Source of the DNA: an uncultured Gilliamella sp.
Lineage (GTDB): Bacteria > Pseudomonadota > Gammaproteobacteria > Enterobacterales > Orbaceae
Assembly: GCA_945271295.1 (NCBI GenBank)
Contig: CALYPG010000021.1
Location: 1-47,901 of the forward strand
DNA length: 47,901 nt
Direction: 5' to 3'
A program made the translations under genes and the position numbers. A model generated the notes under the pieces. The model was not told where the DNA came from. It ran no database searches and saw nothing but the letters and a program-made list of their open reading frames with translations. Of the stretch, positions 1 through 8,384 are shown one piece after another (position 1 is the first letter of the stretch; each line of letters starts with the position of its first letter).

Positions 1-146
1 TGAAAACCGGCTTAATCATCGTCCAAGAAAACGGCTTAAGTATAAAACACCTTATCAAGCCTTTTACTGACTGGATTCGCACTTAGATGTTGAATGTAGG
101 TTAAATTTTATACTGAAACGTATGGTGCTCCTGAAATATCTTTACA
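1..146 (+). mobile_element. IS30-family element, 3' end (transposase C-terminus plus right end)
   Basis: Read in frame from base 2, the first 69 bases encode the last 22 residues of an IS30-family transposase. They include NHRPRKRLKYKTPYQAFY, a typical C-terminal signature, and end at TGA (68-70). After the stop there is a stretch shared with the element at the right edge of the window (GATTCGCACTTAGATGTTGAAT). A 36-bp end motif at 111-146 follows, ending in CTTTACA, and is taken as the right terminal repeat. Everything 5' of this lies outside the window. Bases 147-230, between the element and the argA control region, show nothing recognisable. Confidence 0.85.
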
Positions 147-230
147 ATAAACTCTACCGATTAAATTTAAGATGAAGAAGCGAATTTAGCCTTATCAAAT
201 TTTTCAAAAAAAACTTGCTATCTATTCAGA

Positions 231-269
231 AATAAATAAAAATACAAAATATATGAATAAATATTCATT
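231..269 (+). promoter_or_regulatory. Tandem ARG boxes (ArgR operator) upstream of argA
   Basis: TATGAATAAATATTCATT at 252-269 matches the ARG box consensus WNTGAATWWWWATTCANW at every position. Exactly 3 bp upstream, 231-248 (AATAAATAAAAATACAAA) fits the same consensus with one mismatch in each half. Two 18-bp boxes separated by 3 bp is the standard ArgR hexamer operator layout of enteric arg genes. The operator ends 17 bp before the argA start codon. No clear -10/-35 pair was identified, though the boxes lie where they would overlap a promoter. This implies arginine repression of the first arginine-pathway enzyme. Confidence 0.8.
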
Positions 270-286
270 TTTAGGTGCTTGTTAAA

Positions 287-1615
287 ATGAAAGAAAGAAC
301 AACAGAACTAGTTGAAGGATTAAGACATTCAGTACCTTATATTAATGCTCACCATGGTAAAACCTTTGTTATATTATTAACTGGCGCAGTACTGAAACAT
401 AATAATTATTCAAATATTATTAATGATATTGGTTTGCTTTACAGCCTTGGAATTAAGCTGGTTATTGTTAATGGCGCGCGAAACCAAATAGATGAGTCAC
501 TTAAAAATCACAATATAGAACCTAAATATTATAAAAATACACGTATTACTGATGCAGCGACATTAGATGTTGTAAAACAAGTTACGGGATTATTACAACT
601 TAATATCACTGCTAGTTTATCTATGAGCTTAAACAATACACCACTACAAGGAGCACATATTAGTGTGGTTAGTGGTAATTTTGTAATAGCTCAACCTTTA
701 GGGGTTGAGGATGGTGTTGATTACTGCCATACAGGTAAAATCCGCCGGATAAATAATGAAGCTATTGATGAACAATTAAAGCGAGGTTCAATTGTTTTAC
801 TCGGTCCAGTGGGTGTTTCGGTCACTGGTGAAAGTTTTAATTTGTCATCTGAAGATGTTGCAGCGGAAGTCGCTATTCGATTAAAAGCGGATAAATTAAT
901 TAGTTTTTGTGCTGAGCAGGGAGTACTTGATGAGCAAGGACAGGTGATCACTGATCTGTTTCCAATTGATGCTGATAACTATGTTAATAACAAAGAACAT
1001 CAGGGTAAGCACTTATCAAGTGAAGCTCGCTTTTTGCGAGCCGCTTCAAAAGCCTGCCGTAATGGTGTTAGACGTAGTCATTTAGTTAGTTATCTAATTG
1101 ATGGTTCAATTTTACAAGAGTTATTTTCACGTGATGGGATTGGTACCCAAGTTGCCATGGAACATTCTGAACAAATTCGCTTTGCGACTATTAATGATAT
1201 TGGTGGTATTTTAGAACTTATTCGCCCACTTGAGGAACAAGGTATTTTAGTTAAACGTTCGCGTGAACAGTTAGAGATGGAAATTGATAAATTCACCATT
1301 ATAGAACGTGATAATATGACCATAGGATGTGCAGCACTTTACCCTTATCCGGAAGAGAAAATGGGCGAAATGGCTTGTGTTGCCATTCATCCTGATTATC
1401 GTAATTCTTCTCGAGGTGATTTACTTATTGAAAAAATTGCAGAAAGTGCGCGTAATTTGGGTCTTGAAAAAATATTTGTCCTGACAACGCGCAGTATTCA
1501 CTGGTTTAGAGAAAAAGGTTTTACTCCCGCAGAAGTAGATGATTTACCTATCAAAAAGAAGAAACTATATAACTATCAACGTAACTCAAAAATATTGATG
1601 TTTGATTTAATATAG
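287..1615 (+). CDS. argA: N-acetylglutamate synthase (amino-acid acetyltransferase)
   Basis: ArgA transfers an acetyl group from acetyl-CoA to glutamate, the first step of arginine synthesis, in the cytoplasm. The N-terminal two-thirds is an amino-acid-kinase-like, arginine-sensing domain ([11 protein letters not shown] near residue 25; [14 protein letters not shown] near 110). The C-terminal 150 residues are a GNAT domain ([17 protein letters not shown]). It aligns with the E. coli enzyme over its whole length (442 versus 443 residues). An in-frame GTG at 275 would add four residues. ATG 287 is preferred because TTAGGTG sits about 9 nt before it and [11 protein letters not shown] matches the family N-terminus. 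It stands alone, converges with sorC, and sits behind tandem ARG boxes. Confidence 0.97.
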   Translation: MKERTTELVEGLRHSVPYINAHHGKTFVILLTGAVLKHNNYSNIINDIGLLYSLGIKLVIVNGARNQIDESLKNHNIEPKYYKNTRITDAATLDVVKQVTGLLQLNITASLSMSLNNTPLQGAHISVVSGNFVIAQPLGVEDGVDYCHTGKIRRINNEAIDEQLKRGSIVLLGPVGVSVTGESFNLSSEDVAAEVAIRLKADKLISFCAEQGVLDEQGQVITDLFPIDADNYVNNKEHQGKHLSSEARFLRAASKACRNGVRRSHLVSYLIDGSILQELFSRDGIGTQVAMEHSEQIRFATINDIGGILELIRPLEEQGILVKRSREQLEMEIDKFTIIERDNMTIGCAALYPYPEEKMGEMACVAIHPDYRNSSRGDLLIEKIAESARNLGLEKIFVLTTRSIHWFREKGFTPAEVDDLPIKKKKLYNYQRNSKILMFDLI

Positions 1616-1678
1616 ATTAATAAAATAATTTAATGATTTTTGAATTTTTTATATAAAATTAATCAGTTATAAATAGTC

Positions 1679-2662
1679 TTATCGTGCAGAGGAGTTATTT
1701 AACTGTTCTGCCATTTCGTCACTAACTACAAGTATATCAATATAATTAGCATTTAATGCAGCTATTAAACTATTTAATTTTTCAAAATCACCACTTGCAC
1801 AGATTTTTAATGGGATTTTTTTAAGATTATCTAAGGTGACCCCAATAATTTGATTACAAAAAGGGGTATTTAATTCACTGCCGTTTTTATCATAAAATCT
1901 GGATAAAATATCACCCACAATTTTTTTATCAGTAATGGTTTGAAATAGCTCACCATAAAAGCCATACCAAATAGAATTTTTAGAAATCGCTGGACAGCCT
2001 ATACTAAAAAGGGCAATAGTGATTTTGCTCCACCAACTCTTCAGTTCTTTCATATGCTGAGTTTTTTCAATTTCAATTTTTAATTGATCTGTATCAACAA
2101 TAGCTGGGTAATCGATTAATATTGCTCGGCTTTTTAATTTATTAGAAAGTTTGTAAGCAATATTATTAACATGAAATTTAGTTTCAATTTTACCAGAAGG
2201 GCCGCCAATCATTGGGACCACAGTAATATTATTTAACTGAACACTGTCATTTTTGACGCTATTAACAATATAATTAATTGAACGCCCCCAAGATACACCA
2301 ATTACATCATTATTTTGAATATTTTTCAGTAATATATTTGCTGCCACATTACAAACAATTTGATTTTTACTGTCGTTGTCCATATCTAAATTGACCGGTA
2401 CGACAATAACTTGTTTTAAATTGAATTTGTTGCGAATTTTTTCTTCTAAGGCAATATCTGGCAGCAAGTCATAATTAATAGATATCGAAACGATGCCTAA
2501 TTCTCGTATTGTTTTTAACATTCGACTAATGCTTGATCTGTGAATATTTACAATTTTGGCTATTTCTGATTGGGTTTTATTTTCTGCATAATAAAGCTGA
2601 GCAATTTTAATTAACAATTTATGTTGCTCAAAATCGGAGTGACCAAAGTTATTATTAATCAT
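1679..2662 (-). CDS. sorC: SorC-family transcriptional regulator of the L-sorbose operon
   Basis: The protein has 327 residues. An N-terminal helix-turn-helix (about residues 15-55; KIAQLYYAENKTQSEIAKI) is followed by a SorC-type sugar-binding domain. That domain shows VIGVSWGRSI, PMIGGPSGKIETKFHVN and DILSRFYDKNG, all recognisable from Klebsiella SorC. SorC proteins bind the phosphorylated sugar and can act as both repressor and activator of the sor operon. Here the gene is last in the cluster, about 120 bp after sorE; in Klebsiella sorC comes first. Its own leader contains a long inverted repeat at 2717-2759. The Shine-Dalgarno is weak. Specificity for sorbose is inferred from the neighbours and from similarity to SorC. 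Confidence 0.88.
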   Translation of the reverse strand: MINNNFGHSDFEQHKLLIKIAQLYYAENKTQSEIAKIVNIHRSSISRMLKTIRELGIVSISINYDLLPDIALEEKIRNKFNLKQVIVVPVNLDMDNDSKNQIVCNVAANILLKNIQNNDVIGVSWGRSINYIVNSVKNDSVQLNNITVVPMIGGPSGKIETKFHVNNIAYKLSNKLKSRAILIDYPAIVDTDQLKIEIEKTQHMKELKSWWSKITIALFSIGCPAISKNSIWYGFYGELFQTITDKKIVGDILSRFYDKNGSELNTPFCNQIIGVTLDNLKKIPLKICASGDFEKLNSLIAALNANYIDILVVSDEMAEQLNNSSAR

Positions 2663-2711
2663 GATAGTATTGTCTTATTTATCGTGGCTATTAAAATTAC
2701 GTTATATTTTG

Positions 2712-2764
2712 ATAATATCAAGATGTCATTTGTTATAACTAACATTATGACATCTTGATGTTGT
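2712..2764 (-). promoter_or_regulatory. Long inverted repeat between sorE and sorC
   Basis: ATCAAGATGTCAT (2717-2729) and its exact reverse complement ATGACATCTTGAT (2747-2759) are separated by 17 bases. The stem can be extended outward by several A-T and G-T pairs. The centre is about 44 bp downstream of the sorE stop and about 75 bp upstream of sorC. No T-run follows on the - strand, so a simple intrinsic terminator is unlikely. It could be a SorC operator with half-sites three helical turns apart, or an mRNA stem that sets the sorC level. Confidence 0.5.
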
Positions 2765-2781
2765 TAGTGTATATCAAAAAA

Positions 2782-4026
2782 TTAAGATTCAATATCTGGA
2801 AAATAGTTTAATACAAAATCTTCCGCTTCTTTTGACCAAATTCCTTTGCTTTTATTTAATATTTTTTGTAGTGCTATATCTTCAGAACTTTCACTTAATG
2901 AATCTAAACTTTTAAGTGCAAATTGTTTGTGAGTATAAACCAGTTTTTTGCCACCTTTTATTTTGTCTTGTATTTGGGTGATTTCACTAGCTTGATTAAT
3001 GCCCATAATATGGGAAACAATTTTAGCAACATCAACAGCTCCAGATTCAATTAACTTCACAGCAGATCGCATATCATCAGTGTTCCCGCCTGATGTACCA
3101 ACAATATGCGTAAAGTTATAATGAACATCATAAAAATTTATTTCAGCTGAAAAATTTTTATCTTGTGGACCAGCAAAAAAATTCAGACAACCATCAAATG
3201 CTAATAATTGTGAAGCTAAATAAATTAACTCCTGTGATGGTAAAAAGATAAAAATATCATCAAAGCAACCTTTAGTAGATTTGGTTTTTAATAATGACAA
3301 CTGATCATCGACATTAGATATATCGACAAATTCAAGTTCGATACCATTACGAGATTGATATAATGTTTTGAGATGTTCAATTTTTTCTTTACTTCGACCC
3401 GTGATAACCACTTTCTTTGGTTTTATTGGCCCGCCTAAAGCATAATCTATGGCAAGCATTCCCATAGGACCGGTGCCGCCAAGTATAATCAGTTCTCCAT
3501 TAGGTTTTATTCCCATAATATGTTCATAACTATTGGGTTTTAAGTGATAGTTAGCATTAAATGCACCTATAATACAGGATAATGGTTCAATTAATGCGCC
3601 TTCAAAATAGGTTTGACCATCATATGGAATTAAACAATCTTGTTTAAGTACATCATGATTAATTATCATGTAAGTAGCGCATCCACCCGTATATGGATAA
3701 GAGTAACCAACACAATAAGGGCTATTGGCAAGTTGCAAATTGGCTTGTACTACATATTTTTGTCCTACTTTAAATTTGTGTAGCCAATTTTTACCTACTT
3801 GTAGAATTTCACCACAGCATTCATGCCCGATGATGATAGGGTTATTTTTCAGATCAGGTGGGGTTTTTTTATGATTTTCTCCTTGATTTACTAATTTTAA
3901 TGAAGACATACACATACTGTCGACGATGACTGATACCAGCACTTCATCATCGGAAATAGTTGGAAGTTCAAATGATTCTAATCTAAGATCATTTTTGCCA
4001 TATAATCGAACTGCTTGAGTTATCAT
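2782..4026 (-). CDS. sorE: L-sorbose-1-phosphate reductase (zinc-dependent alcohol dehydrogenase family)
   Basis: SorE reduces L-sorbose-1-phosphate, the product of PTS uptake, to D-glucitol-6-phosphate with NAD(P)H. The 414-residue protein is a medium-chain dehydrogenase. Catalytic zinc ligands are visible as Cys39 (DSMCMSS) and His68-Glu69 (IIIGHECCGE), and the Rossmann fold has the glycine motif LIILGGTGPMGM (about residue 180). Long stretches are characteristic of SorE, for example NQGENHKKTP, EPLSCIIGAFNANYHL, LNFFAGPQDK and VGTSGGNTDDMR. A GAGGA Shine-Dalgarno precedes ATG 4026. It follows sorM after 185 bp containing a strong AT-rich hairpin, so it may be made at a different level from the transporter. 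Confidence 0.87.
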   Translation of the reverse strand: MITQAVRLYGKNDLRLESFELPTISDDEVLVSVIVDSMCMSSLKLVNQGENHKKTPPDLKNNPIIIGHECCGEILQVGKNWLHKFKVGQKYVVQANLQLANSPYCVGYSYPYTGGCATYMIINHDVLKQDCLIPYDGQTYFEGALIEPLSCIIGAFNANYHLKPNSYEHIMGIKPNGELIILGGTGPMGMLAIDYALGGPIKPKKVVITGRSKEKIEHLKTLYQSRNGIELEFVDISNVDDQLSLLKTKSTKGCFDDIFIFLPSQELIYLASQLLAFDGCLNFFAGPQDKNFSAEINFYDVHYNFTHIVGTSGGNTDDMRSAVKLIESGAVDVAKIVSHIMGINQASEITQIQDKIKGGKKLVYTHKQFALKSLDSLSESSEDIALQKILNKSKGIWSKEAEDFVLNYFPDIES

Positions 4027-4067
4027 ACATTCCTCTTTAATGAATTAATTTTTATTCAAGTTTGTAG

Positions 4068-4200
4068 TCAATATAGTTTAGTTTTGTACCGTGCAAATGC
4101 GGGCTAGTATTAAAATGCCTGCTTCTGAAATTGGTTTTATATATTTAATATTTAACTCAGTTTTATTCTTAAATATTAAATGTATCTCAAACTATATTGA
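4068..4200 (-). promoter_or_regulatory. Nested inverted repeats (hairpin) between sorM and sorE
   Basis: An inner stem pairs ATTTAATATTTAA (4143-4155) with TTAAATATTAAAT (4169-4181) across a 13-base loop. It extends to about 17 pairs (4139-4185) with one wobble. It is flanked by an outer exact 12-bp inverted repeat, TCAATATAGTTT (4068-4079) and AAACTATATTGA (4189-4200). The region is the 185-bp gap between the EIID and reductase genes. No T-run follows on the - strand, so mRNA stabilisation, processing or partial termination is more likely than a strong stop. A regulator site cannot be excluded. Confidence 0.55.
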
Positions 4201-4211
4201 TTTGATTGTTG

Positions 4212-5042
4212 TTAAGCCAAAATACCTAAACCATAACCAATGATACCGACGGCAAATAACACAAAAATTAAGATGATCGGACTGACTTTTTTCCTAAGTA
4301 ATTTCATCATTAAAAGAGTTAATCCAAGTGGCAATAAACCGGGTATTAGATCATTGAGAATACCTTGCACCGTCATGATGATCTCGTTACCATTTATATC
4401 TTCCGTTTTAGATACAACTAATGGAACATTAATTGAGGTCCATTTGGTAACCAGAACCCCCATTATAAATAAACCAAGAATAGAGGCGCCTTCAGTTAAT
4501 TTTGGTAAAATATTGCCAGAAAGATCTTTAACTATACCAATTCCTTTAGATAAGCCATAGGTTAAACCATACCATTTCATCGCTAGTCGAACTAAATTGA
4601 ATAACACGAAAAATAACAATGGACCTGCAATATTACCACTAAGCGCTAAGGAGGCGCCTAATGCGGCTGTAATTGGACGCAATGTTCCCCATACTAATGG
4701 ATCACCAACGCCAGCCAAAGGTCCCATTAGACCAATTTTTAGGCTATTGATAGTACCATCATTAATTGATGCACCATTAGCTCTGGCTTCTTCCATAGCC
4801 ATAGTGACACCAAGTACTGGACCGCACATTGCGGGGGTCGTGTTAAAAAAAGCTAAATGTCGTTTTAGTGCTTCTCGTTGTTCCGCTTCTGATTGATAAA
4901 CCCGCCTGATAGTTGGAATCATATCTACACAAAAAGCTAATGCATGGATACGTTCGTAATTAAAAGAAGCTTGTTGAAAATTAGAACGAATAAAAGTACT
5001 GATAATATCTTTCTTTTGAATAGTTTTTATTAACGTGCTCAT
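4212..5042 (-). CDS. sorM: L-sorbose PTS permease, EIID component
   Basis: This is a 276-residue mannose-family EIID subunit, which with EIIC forms the membrane channel of the sorbose PTS. Family marks are FIRSNFQQASFNYERIHALAFCVDMIP near the N-terminus, then MCGPVLGVTMAMEEARANGA and IGLMGPLAGVGDPLVWGTLRP (about residues 70-125). Membrane segments fill the C-terminal half and the last helix ends at the C-terminus (ILIFVLFAVGIIGYGLGILA). AAGGAT before ATG 5042 is a good ribosome site. It follows sorA after 17 bp, so the two are co-transcribed and probably made in equal amounts. Confidence 0.92.
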   Translation of the reverse strand: MSTLIKTIQKKDIISTFIRSNFQQASFNYERIHALAFCVDMIPTIRRVYQSEAEQREALKRHLAFFNTTPAMCGPVLGVTMAMEEARANGASINDGTINSLKIGLMGPLAGVGDPLVWGTLRPITAALGASLALSGNIAGPLLFFVLFNLVRLAMKWYGLTYGLSKGIGIVKDLSGNILPKLTEGASILGLFIMGVLVTKWTSINVPLVVSKTEDINGNEIIMTVQGILNDLIPGLLPLGLTLLMMKLLRKKVSPIILIFVLFAVGIIGYGLGILA

Positions 5043-5059
5043 AATAAAATCCTTATAAA

Positions 5060-5878
5060 TTAATCATCTAGTTCGTCGTCAGCAACTATTTCATGAGTGT
5101 TGGTTGCGGAATTTATCACTCTTTCATTGTTTTTAACGGTATTAAATTTACTATTTAATTGAACATAAATAATGGCAAAAATTACACCTAAAATACCAAA
5201 TGAAAGTAAACTAAAGTTTAGATATCCACCTAATACAAAACCTAAATAGAAAAATGGCGCCAAATATTTAACCATCATCATGTTTAACACCATGGCATAA
5301 CCTACTACTACGATAAATCCACCCGCTACAGCAAGACCACCTGTGACAATACCAGGTAACATGTTTAATAAGGTTTGTACGGTATTAGCATCAACATAAA
5401 TTGCAACTAATGTTGCGGGAATAGCTACTCTTAATGCCTGTACAAAAAGTGCACTAAAATGTAAAAGTTCAATCTTCCTAAATTGGACTTTTTCAGCCGC
5501 TTTATCGGCTTCATGTTGGAATGCAACGGTGATAGTTCTGGCAAAAACAGTTAATACTTGTCCCGCCGCGGCAACAGGAAGTGCAATAGCTATCCCTGTT
5601 TGAATATCTTGTTTACCTACTACTACTAATATAGTTGATATCACACTAGCAAGGGCTGAGTCGGGAGACTGTGCTGCACCGATATTCATCCAACCTAAAG
5701 CAATAAGTTCAAGGGTACCACCTAGGATAATACCAGTTTTTATATCACCTAAAATTAAGCCAATTACAGTACAAGCGATCAAGGGGCGATGAGTTTGAAA
5801 TTCATCAAGCACGCTTCCCATGCCGGCAATACAAGAAAAAATAAAAATTAGCACAATCTGAAAAATTGAGACATCCAT
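5060..5878 (-). CDS. sorA: L-sorbose PTS permease, EIIC component
   Basis: This is a 272-residue polytopic EIIC subunit of the mannose/sorbose PTS family. The N-terminal half is almost word-for-word the Klebsiella SorA pattern: FIFSCIAGMGSVLDEF, QTHRPLIACTVIGLILGD, GGTLELIALGWMN, GAAQSPDSALAS. That makes sorbose the most likely substrate rather than mannose or fructose. The C-terminal tail (from about residue 240) is charged and cytosolic. An AGGAGGT Shine-Dalgarno lies just before ATG 5878. It sits 28 bp downstream of sorB in the operon. Confidence 0.94.
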   Translation of the reverse strand: MDVSIFQIVLIFIFSCIAGMGSVLDEFQTHRPLIACTVIGLILGDIKTGIILGGTLELIALGWMNIGAAQSPDSALASVISTILVVVGKQDIQTGIAIALPVAAAGQVLTVFARTITVAFQHEADKAAEKVQFRKIELLHFSALFVQALRVAIPATLVAIYVDANTVQTLLNMLPGIVTGGLAVAGGFIVVVGYAMVLNMMMVKYLAPFFYLGFVLGGYLNFSLLSFGILGVIFAIIYVQLNSKFNTVKNNERVINSATNTHEIVADDELDD

Positions 5879-5906
5879 TGTGACCTCCTATTATTTATAA
5901 TGTTGG

Positions 5907-6398
5907 TTAATGCGGAAAATTTTGTTCAAGAAGTTTAATAAAATCGACAGAAGGATCGGTAATAACAACTTTTAAACATAGATTAATCCCCATTTCATGC
6001 ATTTTTCTAAAAGCAGCTACATCGTGTTCATCAACGGATACTGCTTTGGTGATTTGTTTTTTCCCCTCCTTAAACGACATCCCCCCAATGTTGATATCTT
6101 TAATCGGTACGCCGGCTTCAATTAAACGTAAAACATCGGTCGGATTAGTGAAAAGATAAAAAACAGTATCATGCTCATACTTGATATTTTTATAAACTGC
6201 AGCGGCTTTATCTATACTAATTACTGACACCTTAATTCCAGGAGGCGCTGCTTGTTTTACTAGTGTGGAGCGAATTTCATCATTAGCAACCTCGTCGCTA
6301 ACCACAATAATTCTTTCTGCCTTAGCCTCTTTTGTCCAAACGGTCGTTACTTGTCCATGAATTAAACGGTCGTCAATACGAACTAAATTGATAATCAT
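5907..6398 (-). CDS. sorB: L-sorbose PTS EIIB component
   Basis: This is a 163-residue cytosolic EIIB of the sorbose subclass, which passes the phosphoryl group from EIIA to the incoming sugar. The phosphorylated histidine is His14 in VRIDDRLIHGQVTTVW. KQAAPPGIKV, TVFYLFTNPTDVL and INIGGMSFKEGKKQITKAVS match SorB throughout. The start codon directly follows the sorF stop codon, with no intervening base. Its Shine-Dalgarno (GAGGAGG) is inside the last codons of sorF, so translation of the two is very likely coupled. Confidence 0.94.
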   Translation of the reverse strand: MIINLVRIDDRLIHGQVTTVWTKEAKAERIIVVSDEVANDEIRSTLVKQAAPPGIKVSVISIDKAAAVYKNIKYEHDTVFYLFTNPTDVLRLIEAGVPIKDINIGGMSFKEGKKQITKAVSVDEHDVAAFRKMHEMGINLCLKVVITDPSVDFIKLLEQNFPH

Positions 6399-6818
6399 TT
6401 ATAGTTCCTCCTCAGTTGATACGTGTTTTGATAATGATTTGTATGATTTAATAAAATCCATTTTGACATCGTTAAGTTGTTCAAATGCGTTCTCAATGTT
6501 AAATAAAGAGAAATCTAAATTTAATAGTTCCAAGCACAGTGGTAGAGATAAACCGCTAATGACTTCAATATTACTTAATTGCATTGCCAAAATTGTCGCA
6601 GCGTTATAAGGGCTGCCAGAAAAAATATCTGTAATAATGATGAAAGGTTGATTTTTAGACTGGTTAATTATCTGTAAATACTTATCTTGTAGTTTTTCAA
6701 TACTGTCACCTGGTTCAAATGTTACGGTATATAAATTTGGATAAATCCCCGCAATCATCTCAATACTATTTTTCATTTCACAGGCAATTTTTCCGTGTCC
6801 GGATAAAATAAAATTCAT
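6399..6818 (-). CDS. sorF: L-sorbose PTS EIIA component
   Basis: This is a 139-residue mannose-family EIIA domain that takes the phosphoryl group from HPr. The active histidine is His8 in MNFILSGHGKIA, a standard EIIA-Man N-terminus. IIITDIFSGSPYNAA (about residues 58-72) is the conserved loop of the fold. As first gene of the sor operon it follows a 249-bp gap that should hold the promoter and SorC sites. The last residues (EEEL) are encoded by the purine-rich ribosome site of sorB. EIIA and EIIB are separate proteins, as in Klebsiella sorbose PTS and unlike E. coli ManX. Confidence 0.92.
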   Translation of the reverse strand: MNFILSGHGKIACEMKNSIEMIAGIYPNLYTVTFEPGDSIEKLQDKYLQIINQSKNQPFIIITDIFSGSPYNAATILAMQLSNIEVISGLSLPLCLELLNLDFSLFNIENAFEQLNDVKMDFIKSYKSLSKHVSTEEEL

Positions 6819-6830
6819 ACAATACCTCTT

Positions 6831-6920
6831 TCACAAATTCTCTGTTTTAGTCACAAATGTTAAATGTAAATTTATATGCACAATTTCTCAAAGTAAATCA
6901 CTAATGTGCAAAAATGTGAA
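6831..6920 (-). promoter_or_regulatory. CACA-box cluster upstream of the sor operon (putative control region)
   Basis: The gap between mutH and sorF (6819-7067) should contain the sor promoter. It carries two direct copies of TCACAAAT at 6831-6838 and 6851-6858, spaced 20 bp. A third related box, GCACAATT, is at 6878. An inverted pair TGCACA (6877-6882) / TGTGCA (6905-6910) is present, as is TGTGAA at 6915. Helically phased repeats are what one expects for an oligomeric regulator such as SorC, and TGTGA-like halves could also attract CRP. No convincing -35/-10 pair was found. The rest of the gap is plain AT-rich DNA. Confidence 0.35.
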
Positions 6921-7067
6921 GTTGATTGGATTTTTAAAAAAAAATTTGCAGGGGATAATGTTGAGTATTTAAAGTTAATGTGAGATTAAATATATATTAA
7001 TCAATATGTTATAAATAAAATGTAAAGATATTAAGAAATGTAACTAGCTTTAATTAAAATAGATAAA

Positions 7068-7736
7068 TTAGATTAGAGATGATTGTAAAATTTGCTCAGT
7101 AAATGATTTTTTAAGATAAAATCCTCGAGGACGAGTCATAATAATTTGTCCATTTTCACCAATTGCTTCTGTTAAGGCTTTACCGTTGGCAGCTTTTGGT
7201 CTAATTTGAAGGTAGGTACCATAGCGAGCGGTTATTTTTTCAACTTGACCAAGTGCAATCATATCCATCAATTCCTGCCAATCTTGTTTAAGTTGTAGTT
7301 CTTGTTTTGATGTTGGCGTCCATAATATAGGGTTACCAACTTTACGTTCTGCAAGTGGTATGAGTCTATCTCCTTCAATTGGAATCCAAAGTACTTTAGT
7401 TAATTTATATTTAACATGGCTTGTTTCCCAAATAACGCCATAGTTTGCCATTAATGGTGTGACACAGACAAAAGTGGTTTCTAAAGGTTTACCGTGTTTA
7501 TCAACAGGTATTGTTTTAAGTTCAATGCCCAGATTAACAAAATCACGTTCAGCTTTGCTTCCAGCATTTGCACCTAAAAAGGTTTCAATCAGATTGCCAA
7601 CCCAACCTTTTTGTTTATTTAGATTTTCTGGTATTGGCAAATTTAAATACTTTGCTATCTCAGCAAAATTATAGCCAGCTACAGTTTGTGCTCTATTCAT
7701 TAATTGGTGTTCATTTATTGGAAAAAATTCTGTCAT
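7068..7736 (-). CDS. mutH: DNA mismatch repair endonuclease MutH
   Basis: MutH nicks the unmethylated strand at hemimethylated GATC sites after MutS-MutL recognise a mismatch. The 222-residue protein aligns with E. coli MutH end to end. Catalytic residues are visible as Glu51, Asp65, Glu72 and Lys74 ([13 protein letters not shown]). [21 protein letters not shown] and [26 protein letters not shown] are also diagnostic. Its presence implies Dam methylation and a methyl-directed repair system. It is monocistronic between the sor operon and the flavin reductase gene, all on the - strand. Confidence 0.97.
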   Translation of the reverse strand: MTEFFPINEHQLMNRAQTVAGYNFAEIAKYLNLPIPENLNKQKGWVGNLIETFLGANAGSKAERDFVNLGIELKTIPVDKHGKPLETTFVCVTPLMANYGVIWETSHVKYKLTKVLWIPIEGDRLIPLAERKVGNPILWTPTSKQELQLKQDWQELMDMIALGQVEKITARYGTYLQIRPKAANGKALTEAIGENGQIIMTRPRGFYLKKSFTEQILQSSLI

Positions 7737-7813
7737 CTCAAATTTTTATAGCATATCTCATATTAAATACACAACTAATTATCCTAGTTGTGTATATTAA
7801 AAACAAACATTAA

Positions 7814-8362
7814 TTAACTTAATTTTTCCACCCAAGCTGCATAAGCATTAATGATTAACGAAAGAAATTCTTGGCTTTTCTCTGTTAGATTATCATGAGA
7901 GTCAAAAGCAGCATTAACACCACCAAAATAGGCTTCAGGTTGTTGTAATGTTGGCATATCGAGAAATACTAAAGATTGGCGTAATTGATGATTTGCGCCA
8001 AATCCACCTATCGCTCCGAGTGAAGCTGAAATAATAGCTGCAGGTTTTTTTGACCAAACACTTTTACCATAAGGACGCGATCCAACATCTAAAGCATTTT
8101 TAATTACCGCAGGCAAACCTCGATTATATTCAGGTGTAACAAAAATAGCACCTTGACAATCAGCTATTTCTTGACGAAAGCGTGTATAAGAATCAGGAGG
8201 TGTTTGTGTATCAATATCTTCGTTATATAAAGGCAAATCTCCAATAGAGATGATTTGTAATGAAAGTGATGGTGGAGCAATTTTTTGCAATACTTTTGCC
8301 ACTTTTAAATTGTAAGAATCTTTGCGTAAACTTCCGACTAATACGGCTATTTTTTTACTCAT
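7814..8362 (-). CDS. NAD(P)H-dependent FMN reductase (ChrR/YieF-type quinone reductase)
   Basis: This is a 182-residue flavodoxin-like reductase. It shows VGSLRKDSYN (phosphate-binding loop, about residues 8-17) and VTPEYNRGLPAVIKNALDVGS (about 75-95), both conserved in the NADPH-dependent FMN reductase family that includes E. coli ChrR (YieF) and Pseudomonas relatives. Such enzymes reduce quinones, and chromate or azo dyes in vitro, and are linked to oxidative stress. That suits the position next to dps. ATG 8362 was chosen over a TTG two codons upstream because GGGGA lies 7 nt before it and MSKKIAVLVGSL is a normal family N-terminus. Confidence 0.82.
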   Translation of the reverse strand: MSKKIAVLVGSLRKDSYNLKVAKVLQKIAPPSLSLQIISIGDLPLYNEDIDTQTPPDSYTRFRQEIADCQGAIFVTPEYNRGLPAVIKNALDVGSRPYGKSVWSKKPAAIISASLGAIGGFGANHQLRQSLVFLDMPTLQQPEAYFGGVNAAFDSHDNLTEKSQEFLSLIINAYAAWVEKLS

Positions 8363-8384
8363 CTTCAATCCCCACTTATTAAAT

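Noticed and set aside
275-286. GTG start for argA adding four residues
   Set aside because: The ribosome site TTAGGTG overlaps this codon, and [11 protein letters not shown] from ATG 287 matches the known N-terminus.
7459-7813. Rightward open frames across mutH
   Set aside because: They oppose a full-length MutH frame with all catalytic residues and encode no recognisable domain.
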